A stretch of DNA of 26,927 nucleotides. Source: Olsenella uli (GTDB taxonomy: Bacteria > Actinomycetota > Coriobacteriia > Coriobacteriales > Atopobiaceae). Positions 20,614 to 26,927 of this stretch are shown here, piece by piece. The notes under the pieces are model-generated. The model saw only the letters and a list, made by a program, of their open reading frames with translations. It had not been told where the DNA came from and did not search any database. The position numbers and the translations under genes are program-made. The stretch is from the NCBI RefSeq assembly GCF_901212655.1, contig NZ_CAAKON010000001.1, forward strand, positions 1-26,927, written 5' to 3'. Positions within the stretch are counted from its first letter, which is position 1. Each line of letters begins with the position of its first letter.

Positions 20614-20734
20614 GGAGCCGGCGCGGTCCCGGCGGGCGTCACGAGGCCGACAGCATCAACAGGACCACGGGACTTTCGCACATCAGAACCGTGACGCCGA
20701 GGTCTGGACTCGCGAAGGGCCCGCCCGGCGCCCC

Positions 20735-21841
20735 TCAGCAAGCAGGGCCATTCGAGCACCGGCCTCGCAACCCAAAGAACGCGAGGGCATTGCTCCACAG
20801 TGCATCGTAGGTCTCCCGCCTCGCCGAGAGTCCCGCCTCCTCGCGCACGTCGGCCACGCAGGCAGCGGAAAGGGCCACCATGCCGGGCTCGCATTCCTCG
20901 CCCCTAAGCGGCACGGGCGCCATGTAGGGACAGTCCGTCTCGCTCAGCAGCAGGTCTTCCGGGCAGGCCGCCGCAGCCTCTCGGATGTCGTCGCTGCGCT
21001 TGAAGGTCACCGCGCCGCCAAAGGCAACGTGGCATCCGATCTCGGCAAACGGGAGCAGGGTCTCCGCATTTCCCGTGTAGCAATGCAGGTCGCAGCCACA
21101 CGGCGGGACACCCACCTCGCGCAGCAGCGCCAGGGCGTCGGCATGCGCCTCGCAGGCCTCGTCGTCCCTGGCGTCTCGAATGTGCAGCTCTGCCGGAAGG
21201 TCGCGGGCGGCGGCAATGGCCAGCTGCTCGCGAAAGCAGGCCAGCTGGATGTCGTGCGGAACGTCGCAGGTGTAGTCGAGGCCAATCTCGCCCACGCCTA
21301 CGCAGCGCGCGCTCGTCAGCAGCTCCCCCATGCGGCCTCGGCACGCGTCATCGAACTCGGCGGCGCCGTAGGGGTGCACGCCGGCGACGATCCGCACGTC
21401 TATGGGAAGCTCGCGCGTCACGCCGGCGGTCATCGGATGGCCGGGGAACTCGCGCGGGGCAAGGCCGGCCTCGGCATAGCGCGGTAGCAGCAGGCGCGCG
21501 CGGGAGATGGCGTCCTCGACGAAGGTAAGGAGCTCGGCGGCGCTGCGCGCCGGAGCCGCCGGCTCGGCGCCCATGTCGGGGTCCGCACCGGCGCCGGGCA
21601 CGCAGTCCGTAAGGGCATCGAGCGGAACCACGAGCAGCCTCACGCCGGCAAGCGCCGCGCGAACGATGGCCCGCGCCGGGTCATGACCCCAGAAGGCCGT
21701 GAGGTGGCCGTGCGTGTCCGCCAATGGGGCCAGCGGCCGGGGCCACTCCCTCGCCTTGCCCTTGCGAGTGTGGAAGAGCTCGCCGTCCGCCAAGGAGAGG
21801 TCCTCCTCGACATCGGCAAGCACGGCCGCAGGCTGCTCCAT
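20735..21841 (-). CDS. TatD-family metal-dependent hydrolase (DNase-like)
   Basis: A 368-residue TatD protein. Metal ligands are visible in order: DTHGHL (~42-47, HxH), GEIGLDY (Glu), LHIRDA (His), LHCYTG (His) and SETDCPYMAP (Asp). TatD enzymes are 3'-5' exonucleases or deoxyribonucleases. It is about 100 residues longer than a typical TatD: an N-terminal extension of ~40 residues and an insertion of ~60-70 residues (roughly 78-145) between the HxH motif and the first conserved barrel strand. The ATG at 21841 is given; a GTG directly before it at 21844 is equally possible. AGGGGG lies 5 to 8 nt upstream, inside the rsmA end, so tatD and rsmA are a coupled pair, though in the order opposite to the common tatD-rsmA arrangement. 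Confidence 0.88.
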   Translation of the reverse strand: MEQPAAVLADVEEDLSLADGELFHTRKGKAREWPRPLAPLADTHGHLTAFWGHDPARAIVRAALAGVRLLVVPLDALTDCVPGAGADPDMGAEPAAPARSAAELLTFVEDAISRARLLLPRYAEAGLAPREFPGHPMTAGVTRELPIDVRIVAGVHPYGAAEFDDACRGRMGELLTSARCVGVGEIGLDYTCDVPHDIQLACFREQLAIAAARDLPAELHIRDARDDEACEAHADALALLREVGVPPCGCDLHCYTGNAETLLPFAEIGCHVAFGGAVTFKRSDDIREAAAACPEDLLLSETDCPYMAPVPLRGEECEPGMVALSAACVADVREEAGLSARRETYDALWSNALAFFGLRGRCSNGPAC

Positions 21842-21844
21842 CAC

Positions 21845-22750
21845 CTAGGCCCCCTCAGGCCGAGTGGCGTCGCCAAGGCACGAGGCGAGCCGCACGAAGT
21901 CCTGCGGGGCCAGGGACTCGGCTCGCGCCGTAGGCGAGATGCCCGCTCGCTCAAAGGCAGCGTCGAGGGCAGCCTTCTCGTAGCCGTTAGAGGACATGGA
22001 GTTGCGGATGGTCTTGCGGCGCTGGGCAAAGGCCGCGTCAATGGCTCTCGACGTCTCCGCGATCTGCGCCTCGGTGAGCTCGATGCCCGAACCCTCGTCA
22101 ACGGCAGCCTGGCGCTCGATCCTCACCACCGCGGAGTTCACGTGGGGAGCCGGCATGAAGCACGTGGGCGGCACCTCGAAGCGGCCGGTCGCCTTGCCGC
22201 GAAGGGCGAGCTTCGCCGTGTAGGCGCCATAGGCCTTCGTCCCGGGGACGGCACAGATGCGGTCGGCAACCTCTGCCTGGACCATCACGACAGCCGCCTG
22301 GAGCGAGGGGTGCTCCGCCAGGTACTTGAGGATGATTGTGGCGGCCACGTTGTACGGGAGGTTCGCCACGAGCATGTTCGGCTCGGAGCCGTCGGGCAAG
22401 CAGGCGACGCCGCAGACCTCGTCCCATGAGACCTTGAGCGCGTCTCCCATCACATAGGAGAAGCTAGGGAACTCATGCGCCAGGTCTGCCAGCACGGGCT
22501 CGAGCGTCTGGTCTGCCTCGATGGATACGACGCTGCCCGCATGCGGCAGCATGCCAAGCGTCAGCGTGCCGATGCCCGGGCCCACCTCAAGCACCCGACT
22601 GGCGCCATCAAGCCTGGCAAGGTCGAGGATATTGGCAATGACGTGGTCATCTACCAGGAAGTTCTGCCCAAGGCGATGCTTGGTGGCAAGGCCAAAGCGC
22701 TCGAGCATCTGGCGCGTGGCCGTGGGGTTCGCAAGAGGTGACGCAGGCAT
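21845..22750 (-). CDS. rsmA: 16S rRNA dimethyladenosine transferase
   Basis: Dimethylates A1518 and A1519 of 16S rRNA (KsgA). The 301-residue protein has HRLGQNFLVDD near residue 25, SAM motif EVGPGIGTLTLGML, IEADQTLEP, MGDALKVSW, and the catalytic NLPYNVAATI. The C-terminal domain includes RRKTIRNSMSS. It starts at the ATG at 22750 with AAAGGAG about 4 nt upstream; the open extension to 22825 would read through the metG terminator. The stop codon directly precedes the tatD start. Transcription comes from read-through of metG or from a promoter within it. Confidence 0.96.
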   Translation of the reverse strand: MPASPLANPTATRQMLERFGLATKHRLGQNFLVDDHVIANILDLARLDGASRVLEVGPGIGTLTLGMLPHAGSVVSIEADQTLEPVLADLAHEFPSFSYVMGDALKVSWDEVCGVACLPDGSEPNMLVANLPYNVAATIILKYLAEHPSLQAAVVMVQAEVADRICAVPGTKAYGAYTAKLALRGKATGRFEVPPTCFMPAPHVNSAVVRIERQAAVDEGSGIELTEAQIAETSRAIDAAFAQRRKTIRNSMSSNGYEKAALDAAFERAGISPTARAESLAPQDFVRLASCLGDATRPEGA

Positions 22751-22793
22751 GCGGCTCCTTTCGGACACTCGTTGGGCAACCGAGAAAACCAAA

Positions 22794-22819
22794 GCCGCCC
22801 GGGCAGGACCCCGGGCGGC
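22794..22819 (-). terminator. Terminator of metG, close before rsmA
   Basis: GCCGCCCGGG (22794-22803) and CCCGGGCGGC (22810-22819) form a perfect 10-bp stem with a 6-nt loop, followed on the minus strand by TTTGGTTTTC. It begins 14 nt after the metG stop codon and ends about 35 nt before the rsmA ribosome-binding site. Confidence 0.9.
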
Positions 22820-22833
22820 AAGCAAACAACTCG

Positions 22834-24441
22834 CTACCTGGAGGTCTCCAGGCGCGGGAACAGCGGGTCGCCCTTGGTCACGGGCACATCACCCGCAAGC
22901 TGGCCCCAGGCGCAAATCCCGGCCAGGTCATCGGTCGAGACCTCGCCCTCGCAGGAGATGCGGCGCAGAGCCTCCGCGCTCGTCTCGGGCATGAAGGGCA
23001 TGAGCAGGTGCGCCGTGATGCGGATGGACTCGATGAGGTCGCAGATGACGGCGGCAAGCTCATCGTGCTTTGCCGGGTCCTTGGCGAGCGCCCAGGGCTC
23101 GGTGTCCTCAATGTAGTGGTTGGCGGCATGCACGAGCTCCATGACCTCGGCCGTCGCCTCGTGATAGGCAAACTCCCCCATCTTCGCGGCATAGCGGTCC
23201 ACGATGCCGTCGGCAACGGAGCGCAGGGGGTTCTCGCGCTCCGCCCAACTGGCGGGGACGGTGGGAACCTTGCCGTCGAAGTACTTGGCGCTCATGTTGA
23301 GGGAGCGGGAGACGAGGTTGCCCCAGCTGTTGGCAAGGTCCGTGTTGTAGACCTGCTCCATGCGGCCAAAGGAGATGGCGCCGTCGGTGCCGGGGGTCAC
23401 GTCGCTCATGAAGTAGTAGCGGTAGCCCTCGACGCCCAGCATGTCGATGACCTCGCGCGGGGCAATGGCATTGCCGCGGCTCTTGGACATCTTCTCGCCC
23501 TGGCCGGTCTCCTCGTTCTTGACCATGAGGAAGCCATGGGCAAACACGCGCTCCGTCACGGGCAGGCCGGCGGCCATGAGCATCGCGGGCCAGATGACGC
23601 AGTGGAAGCGGATGATGTCCTTGCCCACGATGTGCACCTGCGCGGGCCAACGCTTGGCAAACTCGGCCGCCGCCTCCTCGCCGGGCTGGCCATAGCCCAC
23701 GGCAGTGAGGTAGTTGATGAGCGCGTCGAACCACACGTAGGTGACGTGCTTCTCGTCGAACGGCAGGGGAATGCCCCAGTCAAAGCTCGTGCGCGAGATG
23801 GAGAGGTCGTTGAGGCCGCCCTCGACGAAGGACACGACCTCGTTACGGCGGATCTCCGGCTCAACGAACTCGGGGTGCTCGCGATAGAGCTTGAGCAGTG
23901 GCTCCTGGAATGCGGAGAGCTTGAAGAACCAGCTCTCCTCCTTCACGCGCTCGAGCGGACGGTGGCAGTCCGGGCAGAGGTGCTGACCCTCGGTGTGGTT
24001 CTCCTCGTCCTCGTGGCGCACCTGGGTCTCGGTGAAGTAGGTCTCGTCGGGCACGCAGTACCAGCCGTCATAGCTGCCCTTGTAGATGTAGCCCTTGTCC
24101 TTCAGCACCTCCCAGAGGTGTTGTACGGCACGCGTCTGGCGGTCCTGCGTCGTGCGGATAAAGTCGTCGTTGGTGATCTCGAGCTCGCCCCAGAGGTCCT
24201 TGAAGGCGGGAACGAGCGAGTCGCACCAGGCCTGGGGCGTCATGTCGTGTGCGGCGGCAGACTGGGCGACCTTCTCGCCGTGCTCGTCAAGGCCGGTGAG
24301 GAACTTGACGTCGTAGCCCATGGAGCGACGGAAGCGCGCCTGGACGTCGGCAAGGATCGTGGAGTACGCCGTTCCCAGGTGCGGGGCGGCGTTCACGTAG
24401 TAGATGGGCGTGGTGATGTAGAACGAGGGCTTGTCTGCCAT
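22834..24441 (-). CDS. metG: Methionyl-tRNA synthetase
   Basis: Class I synthetase that charges tRNA-Met; 535 residues. The N-terminus MADKPSFYITTPIYYVN leads into PHLGTAYST (HIGH box). A zinc-knuckle region with CVPDETYF and CPDCHRP (around 150-175) follows, then KMSKS in GEKMSKSRGN, and the helical anticodon-binding domain with AANHYIEDTEPWALAKD. There is no C-terminal tRNA-binding (EMAP) domain, so it is the short form. The ATG at 24441 has AGAGG about 6 nt upstream. The frame continues back to 24633, but that part lies upstream of and across the promoter. Confidence 0.97.
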   Translation of the reverse strand: MADKPSFYITTPIYYVNAAPHLGTAYSTILADVQARFRRSMGYDVKFLTGLDEHGEKVAQSAAAHDMTPQAWCDSLVPAFKDLWGELEITNDDFIRTTQDRQTRAVQHLWEVLKDKGYIYKGSYDGWYCVPDETYFTETQVRHEDEENHTEGQHLCPDCHRPLERVKEESWFFKLSAFQEPLLKLYREHPEFVEPEIRRNEVVSFVEGGLNDLSISRTSFDWGIPLPFDEKHVTYVWFDALINYLTAVGYGQPGEEAAAEFAKRWPAQVHIVGKDIIRFHCVIWPAMLMAAGLPVTERVFAHGFLMVKNEETGQGEKMSKSRGNAIAPREVIDMLGVEGYRYYFMSDVTPGTDGAISFGRMEQVYNTDLANSWGNLVSRSLNMSAKYFDGKVPTVPASWAERENPLRSVADGIVDRYAAKMGEFAYHEATAEVMELVHAANHYIEDTEPWALAKDPAKHDELAAVICDLIESIRITAHLLMPFMPETSAEALRRISCEGEVSTDDLAGICAWGQLAGDVPVTKGDPLFPRLETSR

Positions 24442-24504
24442 GCTTACCTCTTCTTGAATCGTGCGCGGCCAATGATGCCGGCGCAGGCGAATGAGCCGTC
24501 GGTC

Positions 24505-24532
24505 ATTGTAGCGCGACGGATCTACGCGCCAA
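24505..24532 (-). promoter_or_regulatory. Promoter of metG
   Basis: On the minus strand TTGGCG (24532-24527), a 16-bp spacer and TACAAT (24510-24505) form a good sigma-70-like promoter. Its leader of about 55 nt is too short for a T-box or S-box riboswitch. Confidence 0.65.
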
Positions 24533-24644
24533 TCGCTCGCAAGGCCACCGCGTCGGGAACATGCGGTGCCGAGGCCCCACGGCCCCTCACAGCTCCCGCG
24601 CCGCCCGGGGGAGTATTCGCACGCAATCGCCACGACGCCACGCT

Positions 24645-24658
24645 GTGCGGCGCCGCAC
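24645..24658. repeat. 14-bp perfect palindrome between rsmI and metG
   Basis: GTGCGGC is followed by its reverse complement GCCGCAC. It lies in the 285-bp gap 24442-24726, which otherwise holds the metG promoter and a GCGGCG/CGCCGC hairpin (about 24693-24709) that may end the rsmI transcript. I see no gene there. Confidence 0.5.
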
Positions 24659-24726
24659 TGCCCAACATGACACGATGCTGCGTGATGCGCGGCGTGACGC
24701 GCCGCGTGGCGCTGCGCAAGGGATTC

Positions 24727-25671
24727 CTATTCGCCTGCGATGGCAACAACGCGGTCGTACGCTTCGGAGCGCGAGACGCCATAGGCTCGCGCGACCCTCT
24801 TTGCGAGGGCGCTCTTTGCGGTTCCCACCGCCAAGCCAGCCCGAATCGCATCGTCAAGGGATGGCGCGACGTCCGAGGACTCCGCCTCGCCCGAAGAATC
24901 GGACACGAAGCCCGTTGACCCCAAGGAGGCCAGCTCCACCTGGAGGAGACGCTTCTCCCGCTCCGCCAGCTCTGCGTCTGAGGGGCCCTCCACGACGATG
25001 ACGCACTCCCCCTTGATGCCCTCCCGAGCCCTCACCTCTGACGCGAGGACAGGCGCGAGGTCCCTCACGCATTCCTCGTGCACCTTGGTAAGCTCGCGAA
25101 CGAGAGCCACCCTCCTCGAGGGGAAGGCCTCGGCAATCGAGTCGAGGCTTGCGGCGACGCGATGCGGAGACTCATAGAAGACCAGAGCGCCAGGCACCGA
25201 GGCCAGCAAGGCGAGCCTTCGCGCCCGCTCCCCCACCTTGCGCGGCAGAAAGCCCTCAAAGAAGAAGTGGTCCATGGCAAGCCCCGAGACCACGAGCGCA
25301 CAGGTGACCGCACTGGGTCCAGGAATGACCTCAACGGGAAGACCTTCATCGAGCGCCGCGTCAACAAGCTTCTGCCCCGGGTCGCTCACGCCCGGCATGC
25401 CGGCGTCTGAGACAAACGCCACGCGTCTTCCCGAGCCCACGCGCGCAAGGACCTCGTCAACACGGCCCTCGATGACATTCTCGTCACAACGCTCGAGAGG
25501 AACGTGAACGTCAAACCGGGCAAGAAGCTTGGAGGTAACCCGCGTGTCCTCACAGAGAAGCACATCCGCGGAGCGAAGCGTCTCGATCACGCGCGGAGAA
25601 GCATCTGAGAGATTGCCAATGGGCGTGCCAACGAGAGAGAGCATCCCTCCGCGGTCGAAAGACTCAGTCAT
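24727..25671 (-). CDS. rsmI: 16S rRNA (cytidine-1402-2'-O)-methyltransferase
   Basis: SAM-dependent tetrapyrrole-methylase-fold enzyme that 2'-O-methylates C1402; 314 residues. Motifs are LSLVGTPIGNLSDASPRVIE at the start, CEDTRVTSKLL, SDAGMPGVSDPG, PGPSAVTCALVVSGL, FEGFLPRK, FYESPHR and RELTKVHEE. The tail after ~235 contains an acidic low-complexity stretch and a C-terminal helix-turn-helix-like end (VAKRVARAYGVSRSEAYD), as in many RsmI proteins. The ATG at 25671 shares one base with the stop of the upstream GH5-like gene (TAATG), so translation is probably coupled. A later ATG before LSLVGT has GGAGG too close (1 nt). Confidence 0.94.
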   Translation of the reverse strand: MTESFDRGGMLSLVGTPIGNLSDASPRVIETLRSADVLLCEDTRVTSKLLARFDVHVPLERCDENVIEGRVDEVLARVGSGRRVAFVSDAGMPGVSDPGQKLVDAALDEGLPVEVIPGPSAVTCALVVSGLAMDHFFFEGFLPRKVGERARRLALLASVPGALVFYESPHRVAASLDSIAEAFPSRRVALVRELTKVHEECVRDLAPVLASEVRAREGIKGECVIVVEGPSDAELAEREKRLLQVELASLGSTGFVSDSSGEAESSDVAPSLDDAIRAGLAVGTAKSALAKRVARAYGVSRSEAYDRVVAIAGE

Positions 25672-26720
25672 TAGTCGAACATGCCCTTCTCGAAACTCGA
25701 TAGTGCGATCCGCGCGTCCCAACTCGACAGCTTGCCCTCGGTCTTCCAGGTCTGGAAGAACCAGCCAACTGAACCAGAGAACGAGGCCATCTGGCCAGCG
25801 GTGTACACGCGCTCAAGGGCGATGCGCCCCTCGGGGGTCATGCCGGCGTCCGCAAGGGGAAGCGCGGCGGACCACTCGCCCACCATGACGGGAAGCCCGC
25901 TCTTTTTGGCCTTCTTGAGATACGAGGCCGTCTCGTTCACGAGGGTTCGCACGCCCATGGGGCCCGCGGCATTCATAGACTCGGCATAGTGATAGAGATG
26001 GCAGTCGAGCCAGACGTTCTCATAGCGCTTCGGCGCCATGAAGGCACGCCACGAAGAGGGAACGCCAGCGTCATGCACAACAAAGGCGGGCTCGGGCCCG
26101 GCGGAAGCGCGCACGACCTCATACGCATCACGATAGAAGTTCCTCAGCAAGTGAGGGGAAACACCCTCAGAAACCGAGAACCCATGACGCGAACGACCCT
26201 GAATGGAGTCGATGGGAGAAATGCCGAGGAAATTGGAACGACTCTCATACCGCGAGCACAGAGCGCCAAGGACATCCAGCATCGCACGCCTAAAGGAATC
26301 GACCTCGCCAAAGAAACTAGCTGGCGAGCTGGGGTCATCACCCGGAGCGCTGGCAATGACGAGGAGCACGTTGATGTTGTACTCCTCGGCCCAGTCAAAC
26401 GCCTGGTCAACATATTCGATGCAACCCGCAGAAGGTCCAGGCATGGGGCCGTCGGCGCCAAAAACAAACCAAGGGACCTGGAGCCGAACTGAGTCGAACC
26501 CTCGAGAGGCGATACGCTCGAAATCGACCTTGCCGATAAAGCTGTCGCGATGAGTGGATACAAGCTGATTGAACTTGGACGCCTCGAGCGAAGTTGAGAG
26601 CGACAGCTCATCAAACGCACCCGTACCTGTAAACAAAGAGGGGGTAACCCAAGGCTCAAGGACAAGCCAGCCGGAAAGATTGACGCCATGAAGGGGCTTG
26701 GGACTATCGAAAACAGCCAT
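25671..26720 (-). CDS. GH5-like (exo-beta-1,3-glucanase-type) protein with altered active site
   Basis: A 349-residue (beta/alpha)8-type protein. GVNLSGWLVLEPWVTPSLF at residues 12-30 is almost the signature of GH5 subfamily 9 exo-beta-1,3-glucanases. FERIASRGFDSVRLQVPW, CHLYHYAES (~240-248) and the nucleophile motif VMVGEWSAALPL (Glu282) fit the same fold. The usual acid/base NEP motif is absent: the matching stretch reads FLGISPIDSIQG (~165-176). The DLHGAPGSQNG-like segment reads LLVIASAPGDD. There is no signal peptide, so it is cytoplasmic or sugar-binding. The ATG at 26720 has AAAGG 8 nt upstream. It overlaps the rsmI start by one base. Base composition looks less G+C-rich than its neighbours. 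Confidence 0.82.
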   Translation of the reverse strand: MAVFDSPKPLHGVNLSGWLVLEPWVTPSLFTGTGAFDELSLSTSLEASKFNQLVSTHRDSFIGKVDFERIASRGFDSVRLQVPWFVFGADGPMPGPSAGCIEYVDQAFDWAEEYNINVLLVIASAPGDDPSSPASFFGEVDSFRRAMLDVLGALCSRYESRSNFLGISPIDSIQGRSRHGFSVSEGVSPHLLRNFYRDAYEVVRASAGPEPAFVVHDAGVPSSWRAFMAPKRYENVWLDCHLYHYAESMNAAGPMGVRTLVNETASYLKKAKKSGLPVMVGEWSAALPLADAGMTPEGRIALERVYTAGQMASFSGSVGWFFQTWKTEGKLSSWDARIALSSFEKGMFD

Positions 26721-26773
26721 AGGGCAACCTTTCAAAAGGCAAGCAAGAAGCACTCGCGGGCTAACTGAAAGGA

Positions 26774-26782
26774 AGTGTAGCA
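26774..26782 (-). promoter_or_regulatory. Candidate extended -10 promoter of the GH5-like/rsmI pair
   Basis: The minus strand reads TGCTACACT, an extended -10 box about 50 nt before the GH5-like start. No clear -35 is seen. It resembles the TGCTATAAT box at 18571-18579. Confidence 0.45.
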
Positions 26783-26863
26783 GCGTATCCGGACATTAAG
26801 TGCCGCAACAAGTAAGCACGCAAAGGCATCGGAGGGCCGCCCGCGAGTCTCAGGCGTGCCTGC

Positions 26864-26899
26864 GTCCCCTTGCCGGGGACCGGCCCCGCCGGGGGGCCG
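26864..26899. terminator. Tandem hairpins at the right edge
   Basis: GTCCCC/GGGGAC (26864-26880) and CGGCCCC/GGGGCCG (26881-26899) are adjacent perfect hairpins. No U-tract is seen. They may end a minus-strand gene beyond the window. The stretch 26783-26927 shows no gene. Confidence 0.35.
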
Positions 26900-26927
26900 C
26901 GCAAGCAGAGGGGGCCCGCCCCGGCCG

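Noticed and set aside
24442..24726. T-box or S-box riboswitch before metG
   Set aside because: The promoter at 24505-24532 leaves a leader of only about 55 nt, and no T-box sequence is seen.
22738..24918. Very long plus-strand frame across metG
   Set aside because: Antisense to metG and rsmI ends; an artefact of codon bias.

Overview
The window is high-G+C DNA from a Gram-positive, anaerobe-type actinobacterium. The gene content best fits the class Coriobacteriia (an Olsenella-, Atopobium- or Collinsella-like organism): a long secreted NlpC/P60-type hydrolase with five coriobacterial-style wall-binding repeats, a lipoprotein-rich envelope, long-form HPF overlapping degV, and many GTG/TTG starts. 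This placement rests on recognising families by eye, not on a database search.

Layout. 1-5.8 kb is an envelope and polysaccharide segment: rfbA (dTDP-glucose synthesis) with the first codons of a probable downstream gene at the left edge, a repeat-bearing cell-wall hydrolase, glf (UDP-galactopyranose mutase) coupled to a C39-like lipoprotein, and a GtrA-family membrane protein. 6.3-8.9 kb holds divergent hisS and a threonine-aldolase gene. 9.1-10.7 kb is a two-gene unit with a 4-nt overlap (HAD phosphatase, then DMT transporter), followed by tRNA-Thr(CGU) with its own promoter and terminator. 11.1-15 kb is a run of four minus-strand genes: a hydroxyacid dehydrogenase with a His/Cys-rich tail, a HEAT-like protein, a SurA-N-like anchored protein, and a DUF523/TudS-purine nucleoside phosphorylase fusion. 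15.2-18.1 kb holds hpf-degV (overlapping) and an orphan amino-acid-type binding lipoprotein behind a leader of about 440 nt that looks structured. 18.6-26.7 kb is housekeeping: comF, a Van-type D-Ala ligase, tatD and rsmA (overlapping or abutting), metG, rsmI, and a GH5-like protein whose stop codon overlaps the rsmI start.

The most interesting items are: (1) the TudS-PNP fusion, which could link base desulfuration to nucleoside phosphorolysis in one polypeptide; (2) a D-Ala-D-X ligase whose omega-loop reads like VanA/VanB rather than an ordinary Ddl; (3) a 3-hydroxyisobutyrate-dehydrogenase-like enzyme ending in a tail with 7 Cys and 7 His; (4) a GH5_9-like protein that keeps the nucleophile motif but has lost the usual acid/base motif; (5) several non-coding stretches with strong secondary-structure potential (8976-9060, 15124-15182, 18229-18564, and the hpf leader). 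There is no CRISPR array, insertion sequence, integrase, phage gene or rRNA in the window.
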